Source of the DNA: Amaurobius ferox
Taxonomy: Eukaryota > Arthropoda > Arachnida > Araneae > Amaurobiidae
Assembly: GCA_951213105.1 (NCBI GenBank)
Contig: OX578145.1
Span: 6,127,191 to 6,191,190, forward strand
Length of the DNA stretch: 64,000 nt
Direction: 5' to 3'
Shown in pieces: positions 22,393-32,631 of this stretch. The translations under genes and the position numbers were made by a program. Position 1 is the stretch's first letter; each line of letters begins with the position of its first letter. Under the pieces are notes generated by a model that ran no database searches, was not told where the DNA came from, and saw only the letters and a list, made by a program, of their open reading frames with translations.

Positions 22393-24425
22393 ATGAGAAA
22401 GCTCGCTGGGCGAACTCCAGAGGGTTGTGAACAACAGCGAACAAGGGGGAGAAACCCCCCAACGGGCGTATTACGCCTGTGTAGCAGTCGGGGTGCGAAA
22501 GAGCTTGCGAAGCGAATCTCAACGCTTAGTAAACAACAGCTAACAGTGAGCAAGCAGAACCAACGAGTTCAGAGTTAACTCAGAGCGTCAATGAACAAAG
22601 GCCGGAACAGAGCCGCACATGGGGGGTACGGACACCATTGAAGGGCTCGGCAGTGGCGAATCATGGGAGATTGTGGCCTCCGGTGATCTTTGCAGAAGAG
22701 CCCCCCTAAAAGCAAGTTTAGGGAAAAAAAGAAAAGTACTTAAAAATAAACATGTTGAATCTTGCTCTATACAAATCTTGCTATGCTTTTTTTTTCATTC
22801 AATAAACATACTTGAAATATTTGTACCCAAAAGTTTGAACAGAAATTAAATTAAAATGAGAATAGTAATATTTTATGAAAATATTGAACGATACAAGTTT
22901 TTAAATATTATACAATTTTATTTGATAAACTATGCGGTCAATATTGAAATGACAGCACACTACTAAGGAAAGAACTAAAACTTCTTAGGGTACTTTCAAA
23001 AATATCAATAAGATCTAAAAATCTAACGTTTTAACAAGGTCGTTTTCAGCGCTAAGAATTGACAGCTGATATAGCAGCCTCTTTTCTAACCATTCCCCAA
23101 TAGCGTTGGAGATCATCCAACACACATAAGTACGAAGTACTATTTCAACATTTGGAAACGCTTCAATTAAGTTTTCTCCACATAAATACGAATACAAACA
23201 CTTTAAATCCACTTTTTTCTCACCACAGAAAATCAAAAATATTTTTTTCCTTAAAGATATTTTACTTTTATTTTTCGTTCAAATTAAGGCTTTCGTTCAA
23301 AATAAGGCTGAAAAACTAGAAATGAAAGCCAATGTTACTAGTTTATCACTATTGACTAGTTTAAAAAGTTTTGTGAAAGAGCCATTTCTTTGTAGAATCG
23401 AAGGTGGGTCCCATTCTCCGAATGCAACCCTCAAATGGGCAAAATAAGCAAACACATTCACTTTATTATCAAAACAGCTTTATTTTCTATCGAAAATATT
23501 GACACTCATATAAATAGTATAACATTCATTCATTTGTTAGGGATCAACATTTATATTTCATATTTATACCTGCATTCTAAGCTATTTTTAACACTCAATA
23601 TTTTTAATAAAAATATATTAATTTTGAACACTTTTCATTCTTTCAATAACAAAAACAACTTTTGCTGGTCCACATTTTTTGGAACACTTGAAACTATGGC
23701 TTAAAAAGTGAATCTTTCATTTTGCAAATATTGTGAATATAAATACCACTATTTTACATTTGACACTACGGTCATTTGGCGGTTTTAAATGGGACGCACA
23801 ATAAAAATAAAAAGTTTAAAATAGATAACACATAATATCCCTCTGGAGGGATCTCAATATTAAAGAGGATGCCCCGCAAAGTTGTAACGACGGCTATCAA
23901 AGGGAATCCATTGGTATGGTTAAGTGAGAGTGAGGGCAGCTGAAAAATTGGCACTTTTACCTCTGAAACTATGAAAGATGCAGAAAAAAAATCAATTCGA
24001 ATGTTGTAGATCCCCATCGAAGGAGTCCGAAATGACTGCGAACAGAAAGCAGAAATGTGAATATCGTATCGTATGCAAATGATGGCAAAATAAAATCGGG
24101 AAGAAAAATTGTAGCATACTCTGCGTTATCATTGAAAGAACGCTTATTGGGAAACGTTATTTCAATGAGAATTTCGAATTGAGATTTTTTTCGAAATCTC
24201 TCCCAGTTTTCGACTTAACTTGCACATTTTGCCGCAAGAGATGCTGTCAACCATACCATGCAGTAGCGCAGGGTCACTTTCATAGCTCTAGCTAGGATTG
24301 TTCAAAATTGATTGGGCCTACTTACAACTGGAGAGGGCACCCTGATTCATTTCCTTAAAAATACAGGCATGGGACCATTGCTTTCCTCGAGAGAACATTC
24401 TCACAAGCAGCCGTTCTATTGTGTA
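22393..24425. other. Intergenic stretch, nothing recognised
   Basis: Several chance open frames, none with recognisable motifs. No clear terminal repeats seen. Confidence 0.4.
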
Positions 24426-24433
24426 CTGCTGTG

Positions 24434-26244
24434 CATAGGCGCCGAGTTTTCAAAATCTCAGGGGGGGGCACAATCCGATAAAGTTATATAAAAGTTTCAC
24501 AAAGTCGATAAAGATATAATAAGTTACAAGGCCACATTGAAGAAAGCAAGCATATGTCAATTAGGTGAATACAATTGGTTGGAGGTCATTTTAAGCCCCT
24601 TCTTCAGACCAAAAGAACAGTATGCGCCCTTAACAACAGCCAATAACGAACTGCCCAAAGAACGGCATGTTATTTTGGCCTAAAAAAGGGGGATTATAAT
24701 GCCATCGAAGCAATTGTAGTCACCTAACTGACATATATATGTTTTCCTCAAGGAAGTTTTGTAAGTAATTGTCTTACAAGCAGCAGTTTTGTAGTCAGAT
24801 AACCGAGTGGTTAAGTCACGGGGATTGTACTCGGAGGACCCGAGTTCGATTTCCGACTTTGCCTAAACTATTCCCGTGTACGAGCACGTTAAATTTGTGG
24901 GTTTGAAAATCCTTCCGAGCGGTTGGTAGCAAAGGAAGGAGGGTCGGTCCCTGTGGATGTCGCCCCCACTGTGTTCCAGTCTAAATTAGATGGCATTGTC
25001 TCGGCGGTCTAAACAGATATCTTACACCCTCGGGTAGGTCGGACGGGCTGGGTCAACAGAAAGAAAGATATCAACAGTTTTATTTATTGTACGATAAATA
25101 TTTTTAATCGTTTTAGGTCTATTTATATTTGTAAGCTAAGAGTTGATTAGGGAAATCCATGTAGTTACTATGCATCAATATTATAATATATAATAATTAC
25201 AATGGATTTTAATATAAGAATTAATTAGTAGCAAAGCTGTTAATTAATTAAAAAAAAAATCTGAAAGTTAATACACGTTAACGCTTAATATCAACTCTTC
25301 ACTACCTATCAGTTGATTTTGACACAATAAATTAAAACAATGAACCCAGCAATAATACAAAAGTATCTAAATACTATTGTCTATATTTAAATATTTTAAA
25401 TTAAATATGTAAATAAATTGATCATCACTATAACCACACATTCAGCTAAATTAAAAAATCTTTAAAACAAAACAATTTATAAAAAAATCTCATAAATAAA
25501 ATTTTTATGCAAAATTTGGATGACATGTTGGTTGTTGACATTTCTTATCACAACTAAAACTTCAATATTTTTTATCAGGGGGGTGGACTGAGTATACCTA
25601 GTGTGTGTGTATGTGGGGGGTGGTTTAGCTCCCTCTGGCCCTTGCCTGACTACGGTGCTGTGCTAAACGTCCGGTGCTCACCAGGAACACAGCTACCCGC
25701 GGGGTTTGCAACTTCAAACGGAATGGATGCCACCTGTAAAGACAGCACTGGTATATAGAATCCAGGCGTAATTACAGATAAGATCTCTTTAGGTAGACAA
25801 AATAAGTCATCTCTACTTCGTGGTAATCATTCATAGTTATTACTAGAGCGAAACAACTATTTTTTGGAAATACCAATAACATGGCTTTAAATATTCCATT
25901 TCTCTTTGAATTAGGTGGTCAGTCGAAAAAGTTCTGGTAACCAGGTGTTTTTGTCATTAGCATAAACATGTTTCCTGGGAGTAAAGATGAGCTTGGTTTG
26001 TGTGTGAGATAGTTTAGGGAGCTATGGTAAGGAAGATGGGAACATGACTGAACTGAAATGTGACATTTACGTTGATAGGATTTTCTTTCAATTATTTTTA
26101 TGTTTAAAAAATTTCATTTTTTGGTATTTAGTAAAATATGAAGTTAGAAAAAAATCTTGAAATTTCCCAGAGGGGGCAAAGCCCCCTCTGGAAAAGATCA
26201 GCGGGGGCTCGTGCCCCTCTGCCCCCCCGTAGTCGGCGCCTATG
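24434..26244. mobile_element. hAT-like DNA transposon, non-autonomous, 1.8 kb
   Basis: The left end CATAGGCGCCGA (24434-24445) is matched by TCGGCGCCTATG at 26233-26244. The exact 8-bp direct repeat CTGCTGTG flanks it at 24426-24433 and 26245-26252. An 8-bp duplication with inverted repeats beginning CA is the hAT pattern. Just inside both ends lie G/C-rich runs (a G-run at about 24460; an AGAGGGGGCAAAGCCCCCTC hairpin at about 26165). No transposase is readable. A SINE (24794-25073) is inserted in it. Confidence 0.75.
24794..25073 (+). mobile_element. tRNA-derived SINE (copy 1)
   Basis: The head has an A-box-like TAACCGAGTGG and, about 30 bp on, a B-box-like AGTTCGATTTCC (about 24842-24853), the spacing of an internal RNA polymerase III promoter. 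The body and the tail GGTAGGTCGGACGGGCTGGG (about 25034) match the copy at 35462. CAGTTTTGTA before and CAGTTTTATTTA after suggest an imperfect target duplication. It is nested in the hAT-like element, so it is the younger of the two. Confidence 0.8.
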
Positions 26245-26252
26245 CTGCTGTG

Positions 26253-27830
26253 TGAGATGACTCTCCTTGTATCCTTAGAAGATTCAATTCATCTGATAAA
26301 GAATTAAATGACAATTATTAATTTTCAATTTATTTTGTTTTGAATGAGAGACTTGAAAATGAACTTTATTGAGTCATGACCACAATGCATTCAGCAATAA
26401 GTCTTTTCGAAGCCGACAGAATTTCTATTCTTATGTCAATATTGTATTGAACGTTTCATTGCTTCGAATCTCGTCACTATAACAACCGTCGAATCATTGA
26501 TAAACGGGCACATTAAGTCTACTGGTATGAATCTATCACCCCTTACAAAATGCAATTCATTTACAATACCTTGAAACTCAACTCTATTTTCAATCCAGAA
26601 TATTCATTTCCCCAAAGAGACTGGAATTATCAAATAAATTCAACTTCATTTTACAAGATATTGAATAGTCATCCATTTTAATTAACTTTTTAATGGCACT
26701 TCAGCCAATTGGACGACATTCTCAAAAACTCACCAAGTTGGCAGTATTTTGTCAAATTGTTGCCAAATGTATCGCTAAGCATTACAAATGACTTTTGGCG
26801 AATGGTTGGGTGTCAAAATACAAAAAAAGAAATAATATTTTCTTTGGTGAGTGGAACAAACTAGATCTACCAGAATGATGTTAACCTATTGGCTCCATTG
26901 AATAATATTTCACAATAGTTAATGCCTTTTTAATTTTATGACATTTTTTTATAAATTTATTTGAAAAGCACGCAATATATCGAGACTAGCATGCAAAGGT
27001 TTGTCATTCATTTTCTAATGAAAAATGACATAAGAAATGATATTTTATGTAACACCAGTAAAGGTTTTTTAATTTCATTTGAAAATTGGGGATCTTCCAA
27101 TTACTTTTAAAATCCATAGGGTTGTAATATTTGCACCCAATTTCATTCAAAATGCGTTTGAGAAATATCACAGATATCATTTCAAAAACATTCAATTCCA
27201 GTTCAGGGATGCTTGAAACATGCTCTACTATCAAAAGCTTCAATTTTCGTTTCCATAATAATACTTTCCCTATACATTATATTATACTATGTATGTAGGG
27301 AAAATAAAAATATTGTACGCATGTTCCAATGGATGAGCACTTTTTTAACAGTTCTGATGTATACATTCGAAAAAACAGGTCAGATTATCAAATGTATACT
27401 TGCTAAGATGTACTCCGATCAAAAATACTTTTAAATCCATATTCAAAATATAGAGTGTATATTTACATTGAAATGCTTGGCTATTAAAAACTATAATTCA
27501 GAAATTTGCTTTTAAAAGTTTGTAGATTTGACAATTTAAGATGAGATGTAAAGAAGTTTAAATGTACAAAATTTCCCCCAAAAAGGTCTATTACCCTATT
27601 TTAGAATTTAAATATTAGATGTCTAATGATGCCAGTCTAGATCTGCTTTATGAAACCCTGAAATTAAAATAATCCATTCAGGCATTAGGGGTCAAGAAAA
27701 GCCAGTGAAATACAAGATAAGCAAAATACTATTAATATTATAAACCAAGAATAAATAAGATGACAAGATGTTCCGAACCTGGACGAAGGATTTGTTATGA
27801 ATATTTGAGCCAATTCCTCTATAGTTACCA
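26253..27830. other. Intergenic stretch with an old repeat fragment
   Basis: About 26700-26890 is a diverged, inverted relative of about 7850-8050 (shared words such as GCCAACTTGG and ATCATTCT...GATCTAG). The rest is unassigned. Confidence 0.4.
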
Positions 27831-28796
27831 CAGTCAACCCTCCCATAACGCAGACCAAAAATTGCGAAAGCGATAAATTTATATTTCATATTTCATTGTG
27901 GTACTCATAAAACGCGGTTTCCATATAATGTCTCGTAATGCGATTTTTCTAGAATACAACTCAATTAGCTTAAGCAGTCTGCCTACAAGCATGAATTTTT
28001 CTATTACACTTAAGAATGGGGATTTTTTTTCTCCACCCTTTTTCAATTTCAATTATCAGGGAAATCCCCTGTAAAAAAATGAATGCATTCATCTGAAATG
28101 CATTGGTAGACGAAAATCTGGGTAAAGAATGGGTTTCCAATTTCAATTTAAATGATGTGAAAAGGGGGCTGGATTTGGGTAAACAATTAGAAAATGATCC
28201 TTCAACAGTGCGAAGTACAAGATTTAAAAGAGAATTACCAAAATTGCTTAATAGCTCTCTATAGAGAGATTTTGGTAGTTACAAAGTAAAACTACAGTTG
28301 AAAATGAAGATAGGCAACGTGAAGAGGACATTAAAAGACAGAATTAGGCCACTCATATTTGATAGTGATGATGAATTTAATAGGATTTTTGTTGGAAAAC
28401 AGTTAAATTTACATTTCACATTGTTTTTTTAATTTTCTTATATGAAGTCTGAAACTTAATAAAAATAATTAAAATATGTAAACCTATATTTATAGCTTTT
28501 TGTATCTATAAATTTATATTTCATAACCGTATTCATCCTAACAGGGTGCTTTAAAAATGCAGTTTTATATAACGTAGATCGAATCAGGCTGATTTATATG
28601 TTCTGAGTTGAGCGTCAGTAAATCTTCCCTATCCGTGCTTTGTTCACTTTCGCAGATCACATTTTTCGCCGAAATTCTGCTCAAACAGTTGCGGAGTATT
28701 TTCTGAAAAATAAAATGCAATGCTTAGATTATATTAAAACCAAATTTAATACTCAATAAAATATAGAATATATATATATATATTTTTTTTTTTTTC

Positions 28797-29006
28797 CAAA
28801 ATATTTTTGGTGTTGCCATCTGTTGTCTTAATTAAATTCATAGCGACTATTTTTATTTTTTACTGAACATTTTTAAATGCCTATTCCTTTTAATACGCTA
28901 TTCAATACAACAGATCCTATATCCTGCCACAATCACGGAAAATTAATTGACCTCGAAGACAAAGAAACTTGACGACAAAGCTGCAGTCCTCAGTGATGTA
29001 CATTCA
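28797..29006 (+). repeat. 5' terminal repeat (pLTR) of Penelope-like element
   Basis: This 210-bp direct repeat has a partner at 31992-32201, and I see only two differences between them (a T/G and a C/T). It starts CAAAATATTTTTGGTGTTGC and ends CAGTGATGTACATTCA. It is preceded by a TA microsatellite and a T-run, as is the 3' copy by a TA run. Near-identity implies recent insertion. I could not find a canonical hammerhead core (CUGANGA...GAAA) in it. Confidence 0.85.
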
Positions 29007-29062
29007 TAATTTTCTTAACATTCATAGATTTTTTTAAAATTCATAATTATCACCACCAGCAT

Positions 29063-29614
29063 ATGAAGAATATTAAATTTCGCAAATGCCAATCTAAACG
29101 ATGCAAACTGTGTCCAGTGGCTAATCCACAACAAATTTCTACAGACAACGAAAGTAGAAAAATTTTTTGCAAGAGCTATAATGTGGTTTATTGTATTGAA
29201 TGTTTAAAATGTCAAGCTAAATATATAGGCCAAATGCAGAATCCTTTAAACATTCGAATAAATCTGCACCGAAGCCAGGTAGGAAAGGTACAACAGGAAA
29301 TGCCCACAGCTAATTTGGAACTGAGACATTTTCAAGCCCATGGGTTCACCAACATCAGGGTAACTATAATTGATATAGTACCAAATAAATCGGAAAGATT
29401 ATGGTGGGAGAGCAACCATATTAAACAATTCAATAAGGCTTATCCATATGGCCTTAATACATTAATATTTAACGAAAACTGTAATAAAGAAAGATGCAGA
29501 AATAGTTCTTCATACCCTCTATCTGAAAATCTTATAAATAAAAAATCCCACCGATGGCAAAGAGGAAGTAAAAACAACACAATAATTATATTAAAACAGA
29601 AGAAAAAATATTGA
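29063..29614 (+). CDS. Penelope-like element ORF1: GIY-YIG endonuclease
   Basis: A 183-codon frame with a Cys cluster (C9, C14, C17), then C36, VVY at 41-43 and YIG at 54-56 around CIECLKC. A candidate catalytic Arg is at 65, and the catalytic Glu is at 116 in LWWESNHIKQFN, followed by P-GLN at 128-132. These are the GIY, YIG, Arg and Glu landmarks of the GIY-YIG nuclease fold, which nicks target DNA for retrotransposition. In classical Penelope/Poseidon elements this domain follows the reverse transcriptase. Here it comes first, as in the permuted Naiad/Chlamys-type clade. It ends with TGA at 29612-29614, overlapping the start of the open part of the next frame. The two ORFs may form one protein by frameshift, or the break may be a mutation. 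The sequence looks otherwise intact. Confidence 0.8.
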   Translation: MKNIKFRKCQSKRCKLCPVANPQQISTDNESRKIFCKSYNVVYCIECLKCQAKYIGQMQNPLNIRINLHRSQVGKVQQEMPTANLELRHFQAHGFTNIRVTIIDIVPNKSERLWWESNHIKQFNKAYPYGLNTLIFNENCNKERCRNSSSYPLSENLINKKSHRWQRGSKNNTIIILKQKKKY

Positions 29615-31497
29615 AATTTTTAAAAACTGAAGACACGATGAAAATTGGATGGATTAAGAACATGGCCTATAGTATCAAGCTTAAATATCTACAGAAAATA
29701 TGGAATTACATAATACATTTCAACTTAAAAGAAAGCAATTGCCAAAATGAAGAAGCAAGTACTAATATTGATATCCTATTGGATTTAATCAAACTCAGAG
29801 CCAGAATTTTTAATTTAACACTTACAAAAAGTGAAATTATAAAACAATCTAAAGAATTTTTTATTACAACTTTCAAGAACAAACTGTATGAGAACATTCC
29901 CTTCCATTCTATTTTAAATCATATTAACGTATATCTTCCTTTGTCCAATATAAAAATCATGATCAATTATAAATTGTTCAAAACCAACGGAAGGAAATTT
30001 TTCAATTATAACAAAATTTGTCAAGATGTTGCATCAAATAATGTAGATTCTTGTAATTGTCATGAGAATATTCATAGTGACACTCATCATAAGCATATAA
30101 TCTCCGGAAATCTAGATTTTATCAAAGACAAAAGACTTAAAAACCTTCTTCAACTCGGTACAAAGTACCGTATACAAGAATTTAAAAATGTATACGAAGA
30201 ATTTTATAATGATCTCGACATCTTCATTTATAGATTGGCGTTAAAACATAGTTTACCAGTACAAGCCTTTAATGAGTGGAAATATAAATTTTACAAAGCG
30301 TTTTGTCACTACTACCCGCAGCACTGCAAAAACAATAGAGAAATTAAAGTTCCATCCTCGTTCAAGCAAATTAAAGAAGAATATGTATTAACATATACCG
30401 ATAAAATTGTATCAAATTATACTTTCACTTGTAAAAAGTTCTACGTGGATACACTAAACCAAAGTTACAGGGACAGTGAAATGTATGCTTTAATACCCAG
30501 TAACGCATTGATACTGACTAAAAGAATAGAGGCACTTTACAAAAGAATAGGAATTGATATTAAAACAATAAAATATCCATATTTGGTCCTGATCCCCAAA
30601 TTACACAAAATACCTGTCAAGTTTCGAACTGTGACGGTGGGATGTGGTTCATATTTGGAAATAGCAAACAAAAAACTTTTGGATTTACTCATAATAGTTA
30701 TGCATGATATTAAAAGACATAACTCTATTATGATAAAAAACGGACAGGAACTGATAAACCGACTAAAGTTTTGTCATAACGATATCAACTTTAAGAGTTA
30801 TGACTTTCGAGATCTTTTTAACAATATTGATTTGGATAATTTACAATTGATTCTGAAAGATCTACATGAAGAATACGATCTAAAGCAATTTATAACTTAT
30901 AGAAGATACATGGACTTGGTGGAACTGGTATTGAAGGAAAACATACTACACGACGGAAGCAATTTTTACAAACAAATCAAGGGCATACCTATGGGAGGGA
31001 GTTGCTCATCAATACTAGCAGATATATATCTATCTAAATACGAAAGAGGCACTCATATCCTATCGGAAATGCCCTACTTCCGTTATGTCGATGATGTGAT
31101 AATTGGGGGCTATGAAAACACCCCATGTTTTGACTTTTCATTCTACCCAAGCGAATTGGACCTTATTGAAAATCCAGCGTGTGAGGACGGATCGGTAAAA
31201 TTCTTGGATTTAGCTATTAAAAAACACAAGAAATATGGAATATACACAGAGTTACACGACAAAAGAGATTCATACAGGATCAAGGTAAATCATATAATCG
31301 ATTGGAATTCGAACCTTGCAAAGTATGTCTTCAGAAATATAATAATTGGACATTTTAGAAGAAACCAAAATTATAATACTTTTAGGAAAGACTGCATTAG
31401 CAAATGTAAAAAATTTGCAGATGAGGCTATAGAGGGAAGTTATCCGGTCAATTTTGTACAACATTATTACAAATCGTTTTTTAAAGAAAATTTGTAA
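29611..31497 (+). CDS. Penelope-like element ORF2: reverse transcriptase
   Basis: This open frame runs 628 codons from 29611 (TTG), with the first ATG at 29638, and extends upstream without a stop only to 29572. A CNC motif (148-150) followed by HHKHIISGNLDFI resembles the Cys/His-TGDL block seen before the RT core in permuted Penelope-like elements. The RT motifs are in order: PKLHKIPVKFR (329), DFRDLFNNID (398, first catalytic Asp), GIPMGGSCSSILADIYL (458), FRYVDDVIIG (catalytic Asp pair, about 494-495), VKFLDLAI (about 530) and LHDKRDSYRI. These are all expected Penelope-type RT signatures, and no internal stop is present. The enzyme would copy element RNA at a nicked target. The one blemish is that the GIY-YIG domain lies in a different frame upstream, with an A-run at 29603-29608 near the switch. 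Confidence 0.9.
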   Translation: MKFLKTEDTMKIGWIKNMAYSIKLKYLQKIWNYIIHFNLKESNCQNEEASTNIDILLDLIKLRARIFNLTLTKSEIIKQSKEFFITTFKNKLYENIPFHSILNHINVYLPLSNIKIMINYKLFKTNGRKFFNYNKICQDVASNNVDSCNCHENIHSDTHHKHIISGNLDFIKDKRLKNLLQLGTKYRIQEFKNVYEEFYNDLDIFIYRLALKHSLPVQAFNEWKYKFYKAFCHYYPQHCKNNREIKVPSSFKQIKEEYVLTYTDKIVSNYTFTCKKFYVDTLNQSYRDSEMYALIPSNALILTKRIEALYKRIGIDIKTIKYPYLVLIPKLHKIPVKFRTVTVGCGSYLEIANKKLLDLLIIVMHDIKRHNSIMIKNGQELINRLKFCHNDINFKSYDFRDLFNNIDLDNLQLILKDLHEEYDLKQFITYRRYMDLVELVLKENILHDGSNFYKQIKGIPMGGSCSSILADIYLSKYERGTHILSEMPYFRYVDDVIIGGYENTPCFDFSFYPSELDLIENPACEDGSVKFLDLAIKKHKKYGIYTELHDKRDSYRIKVNHIIDWNSNLAKYVFRNIIIGHFRRNQNYNTFRKDCISKCKKFADEAIEGSYPVNFVQHYYKSFFKENL

Positions 31498-31951
31498 TCT
31501 GATTGTTGATATAGAGATTTAATATTCATGACTGCGAAACTATTATCCTGATATTTCTCTGCGCATGAGCAACTTTACTTATATAAAGAGACGTTCCATC
31601 GGGTTGGACTAGCGGATGTTTCTCCTTCATGGATTCGTTTACTTCTTTGGTTCTGAGTCTGTTCTGGTGCTTTTATTTTCGCACATTTGGGAGGCTGACC
31701 ATGGAATTATGTTGGTTCCGTGACCGTTACCCGGGTTGTAAAAGCTGCTTTAAGCGGGAAAGGGGTGTCGCAATCCACCCCTACCATTCTTATGTAATTC
31801 ATATGGTCACTCCCGTTCTTTTCTACTTTCATTCATGTATTCTACTAGGGAATTTGAGCAGCATTTGCGCCTCCTCCTTTGTAGTGAATAGTTCTTTTAA
31901 TTTCAGGCTTATTTGGGATATATCCTATTTTAGTCTCACTTTATCGTAATA

Positions 31952-31991
<40 letters not shown>
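31498..31991 (+). other. 3' untranslated part of the Penelope-like element with (TA)n
   Basis: About 450 bp follow ORF2. A chance 106-codon frame (31629-31949) is Cys/Phe-rich and unlike any protein I know. A (TA) run occupies about 31953-31989 directly before the 3' terminal repeat. GC content is locally higher than in the coding part. Confidence 0.6.
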
Positions 31992-32201
31992 CAAAATATT
32001 TTTGGTGTTGCCATCTGTTGTCGTAATTAAATTCATAGCGACTATTTTTATTTTTTACTGAACATTTTTAAATGCCTATTCCTTTTAATACGCTATTCAA
32101 TACAACAGATCCTATATCCTGCCACAATCACGGAAAATTAATTGACCTTGAAGACAAAGAAACTTGACGACAAAGCTGCAGTCCTCAGTGATGTACATTC
32201 A
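31992..32201 (+). repeat. 3' terminal repeat (pLTR) of Penelope-like element
   Basis: Direct partner of 28797-29006, same length, with two substitutions seen. It sets the element's main body at about 28797-32201 (3.4 kb). Confidence 0.85.
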
Positions 32202-32205
32202 GATC

Positions 32206-32610
32206 CCCTTATCCAATTTATAGAATGAGAATTTACCTTTCCGTGATTGTGGCATTATTATATAGGATTTGTTGTTGTACTTAATACTGTATTAGAAGGA
32301 ATAGATATTTAAAAATGTTCATTATAAAATAAAAATAGTCGGCATGAATTAAATGACAATAGATGGCAGCACCCAGAATATTTTGGATTACAATAAAAAA
32401 CATATTCTGTATTTTATTGAGTATTAAATTTAGTTTTAATATAATTTAGCATTGCATTTTATCCTTCAGAAAATATTTCGCAACTGTTTCAGCAGAATTT
32501 CGGCGAGAAACGTGGTCTGCGAAAGTTAACAAAGCGCGGAAGATGCGGTTTTCCATTTAGCACGGTACAAATTAATCTGAGTTTCTCATGACGTGGTGCA
32601 GATGAATCGC
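32206..32610 (-). repeat. Inverted, diverged copy of the pLTR plus its 5' flank
   Basis: Read on the minus strand, 32610 down to 32206 aligns with about 28590-28990: first the flank (shared words GCTTTGTT, ACTTTCGCAGA, GCCGAAATTCTGCT, AAATTTAATACTCAATAAAAT), then the repeat itself (CTGCCATCT, GTGATTGTGG). It is much more diverged than the two direct copies, so it predates the young insertion. Inverted partial terminal repeats are a known habit of Penelope-like elements. Confidence 0.65.
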
Positions 32611-32631
32611 ATTATAGGAGAGTTGACTGTA

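Larger units (their letters stand above)
27831..32629. mobile_element. Old pogo/Tigger-like DNA transposon shell, later invaded by a Penelope-like element
   Basis: CAGTCAACCCTCCCATAACG at 27831 is paired with an inverted CAGTCAACTCTCCTATAATG ending at 32629, followed by TA (CA on the left, probably a mutated TA). Ends of the form CAGT-AACCTC...TAACGC are typical of pogo/Tigger elements. Similar end-like sequence recurs inside (about 27910 and 28560). No intact transposase is visible. The open frames inside belong to the retroelement described separately. Confidence 0.45.

Noticed and set aside
24789..24862. tRNA-like gene with A and B boxes
   Set aside because: The cloverleaf arms do not pair properly and the sequence continues into a SINE body and tail. 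Same for 35465-35535.
28797..29006. Hammerhead ribozyme in the terminal repeat of the young Penelope-like element
   Set aside because: TTGACGA and CTGAGGA-like words occur on the two strands, but neither has a GAAA box and helix II in the right place.
31629..31949. 106-codon open frame after the RT
   Set aside because: Low-complexity Phe/Ser/Cys-rich reading of the element's untranslated 3' region with no motif.
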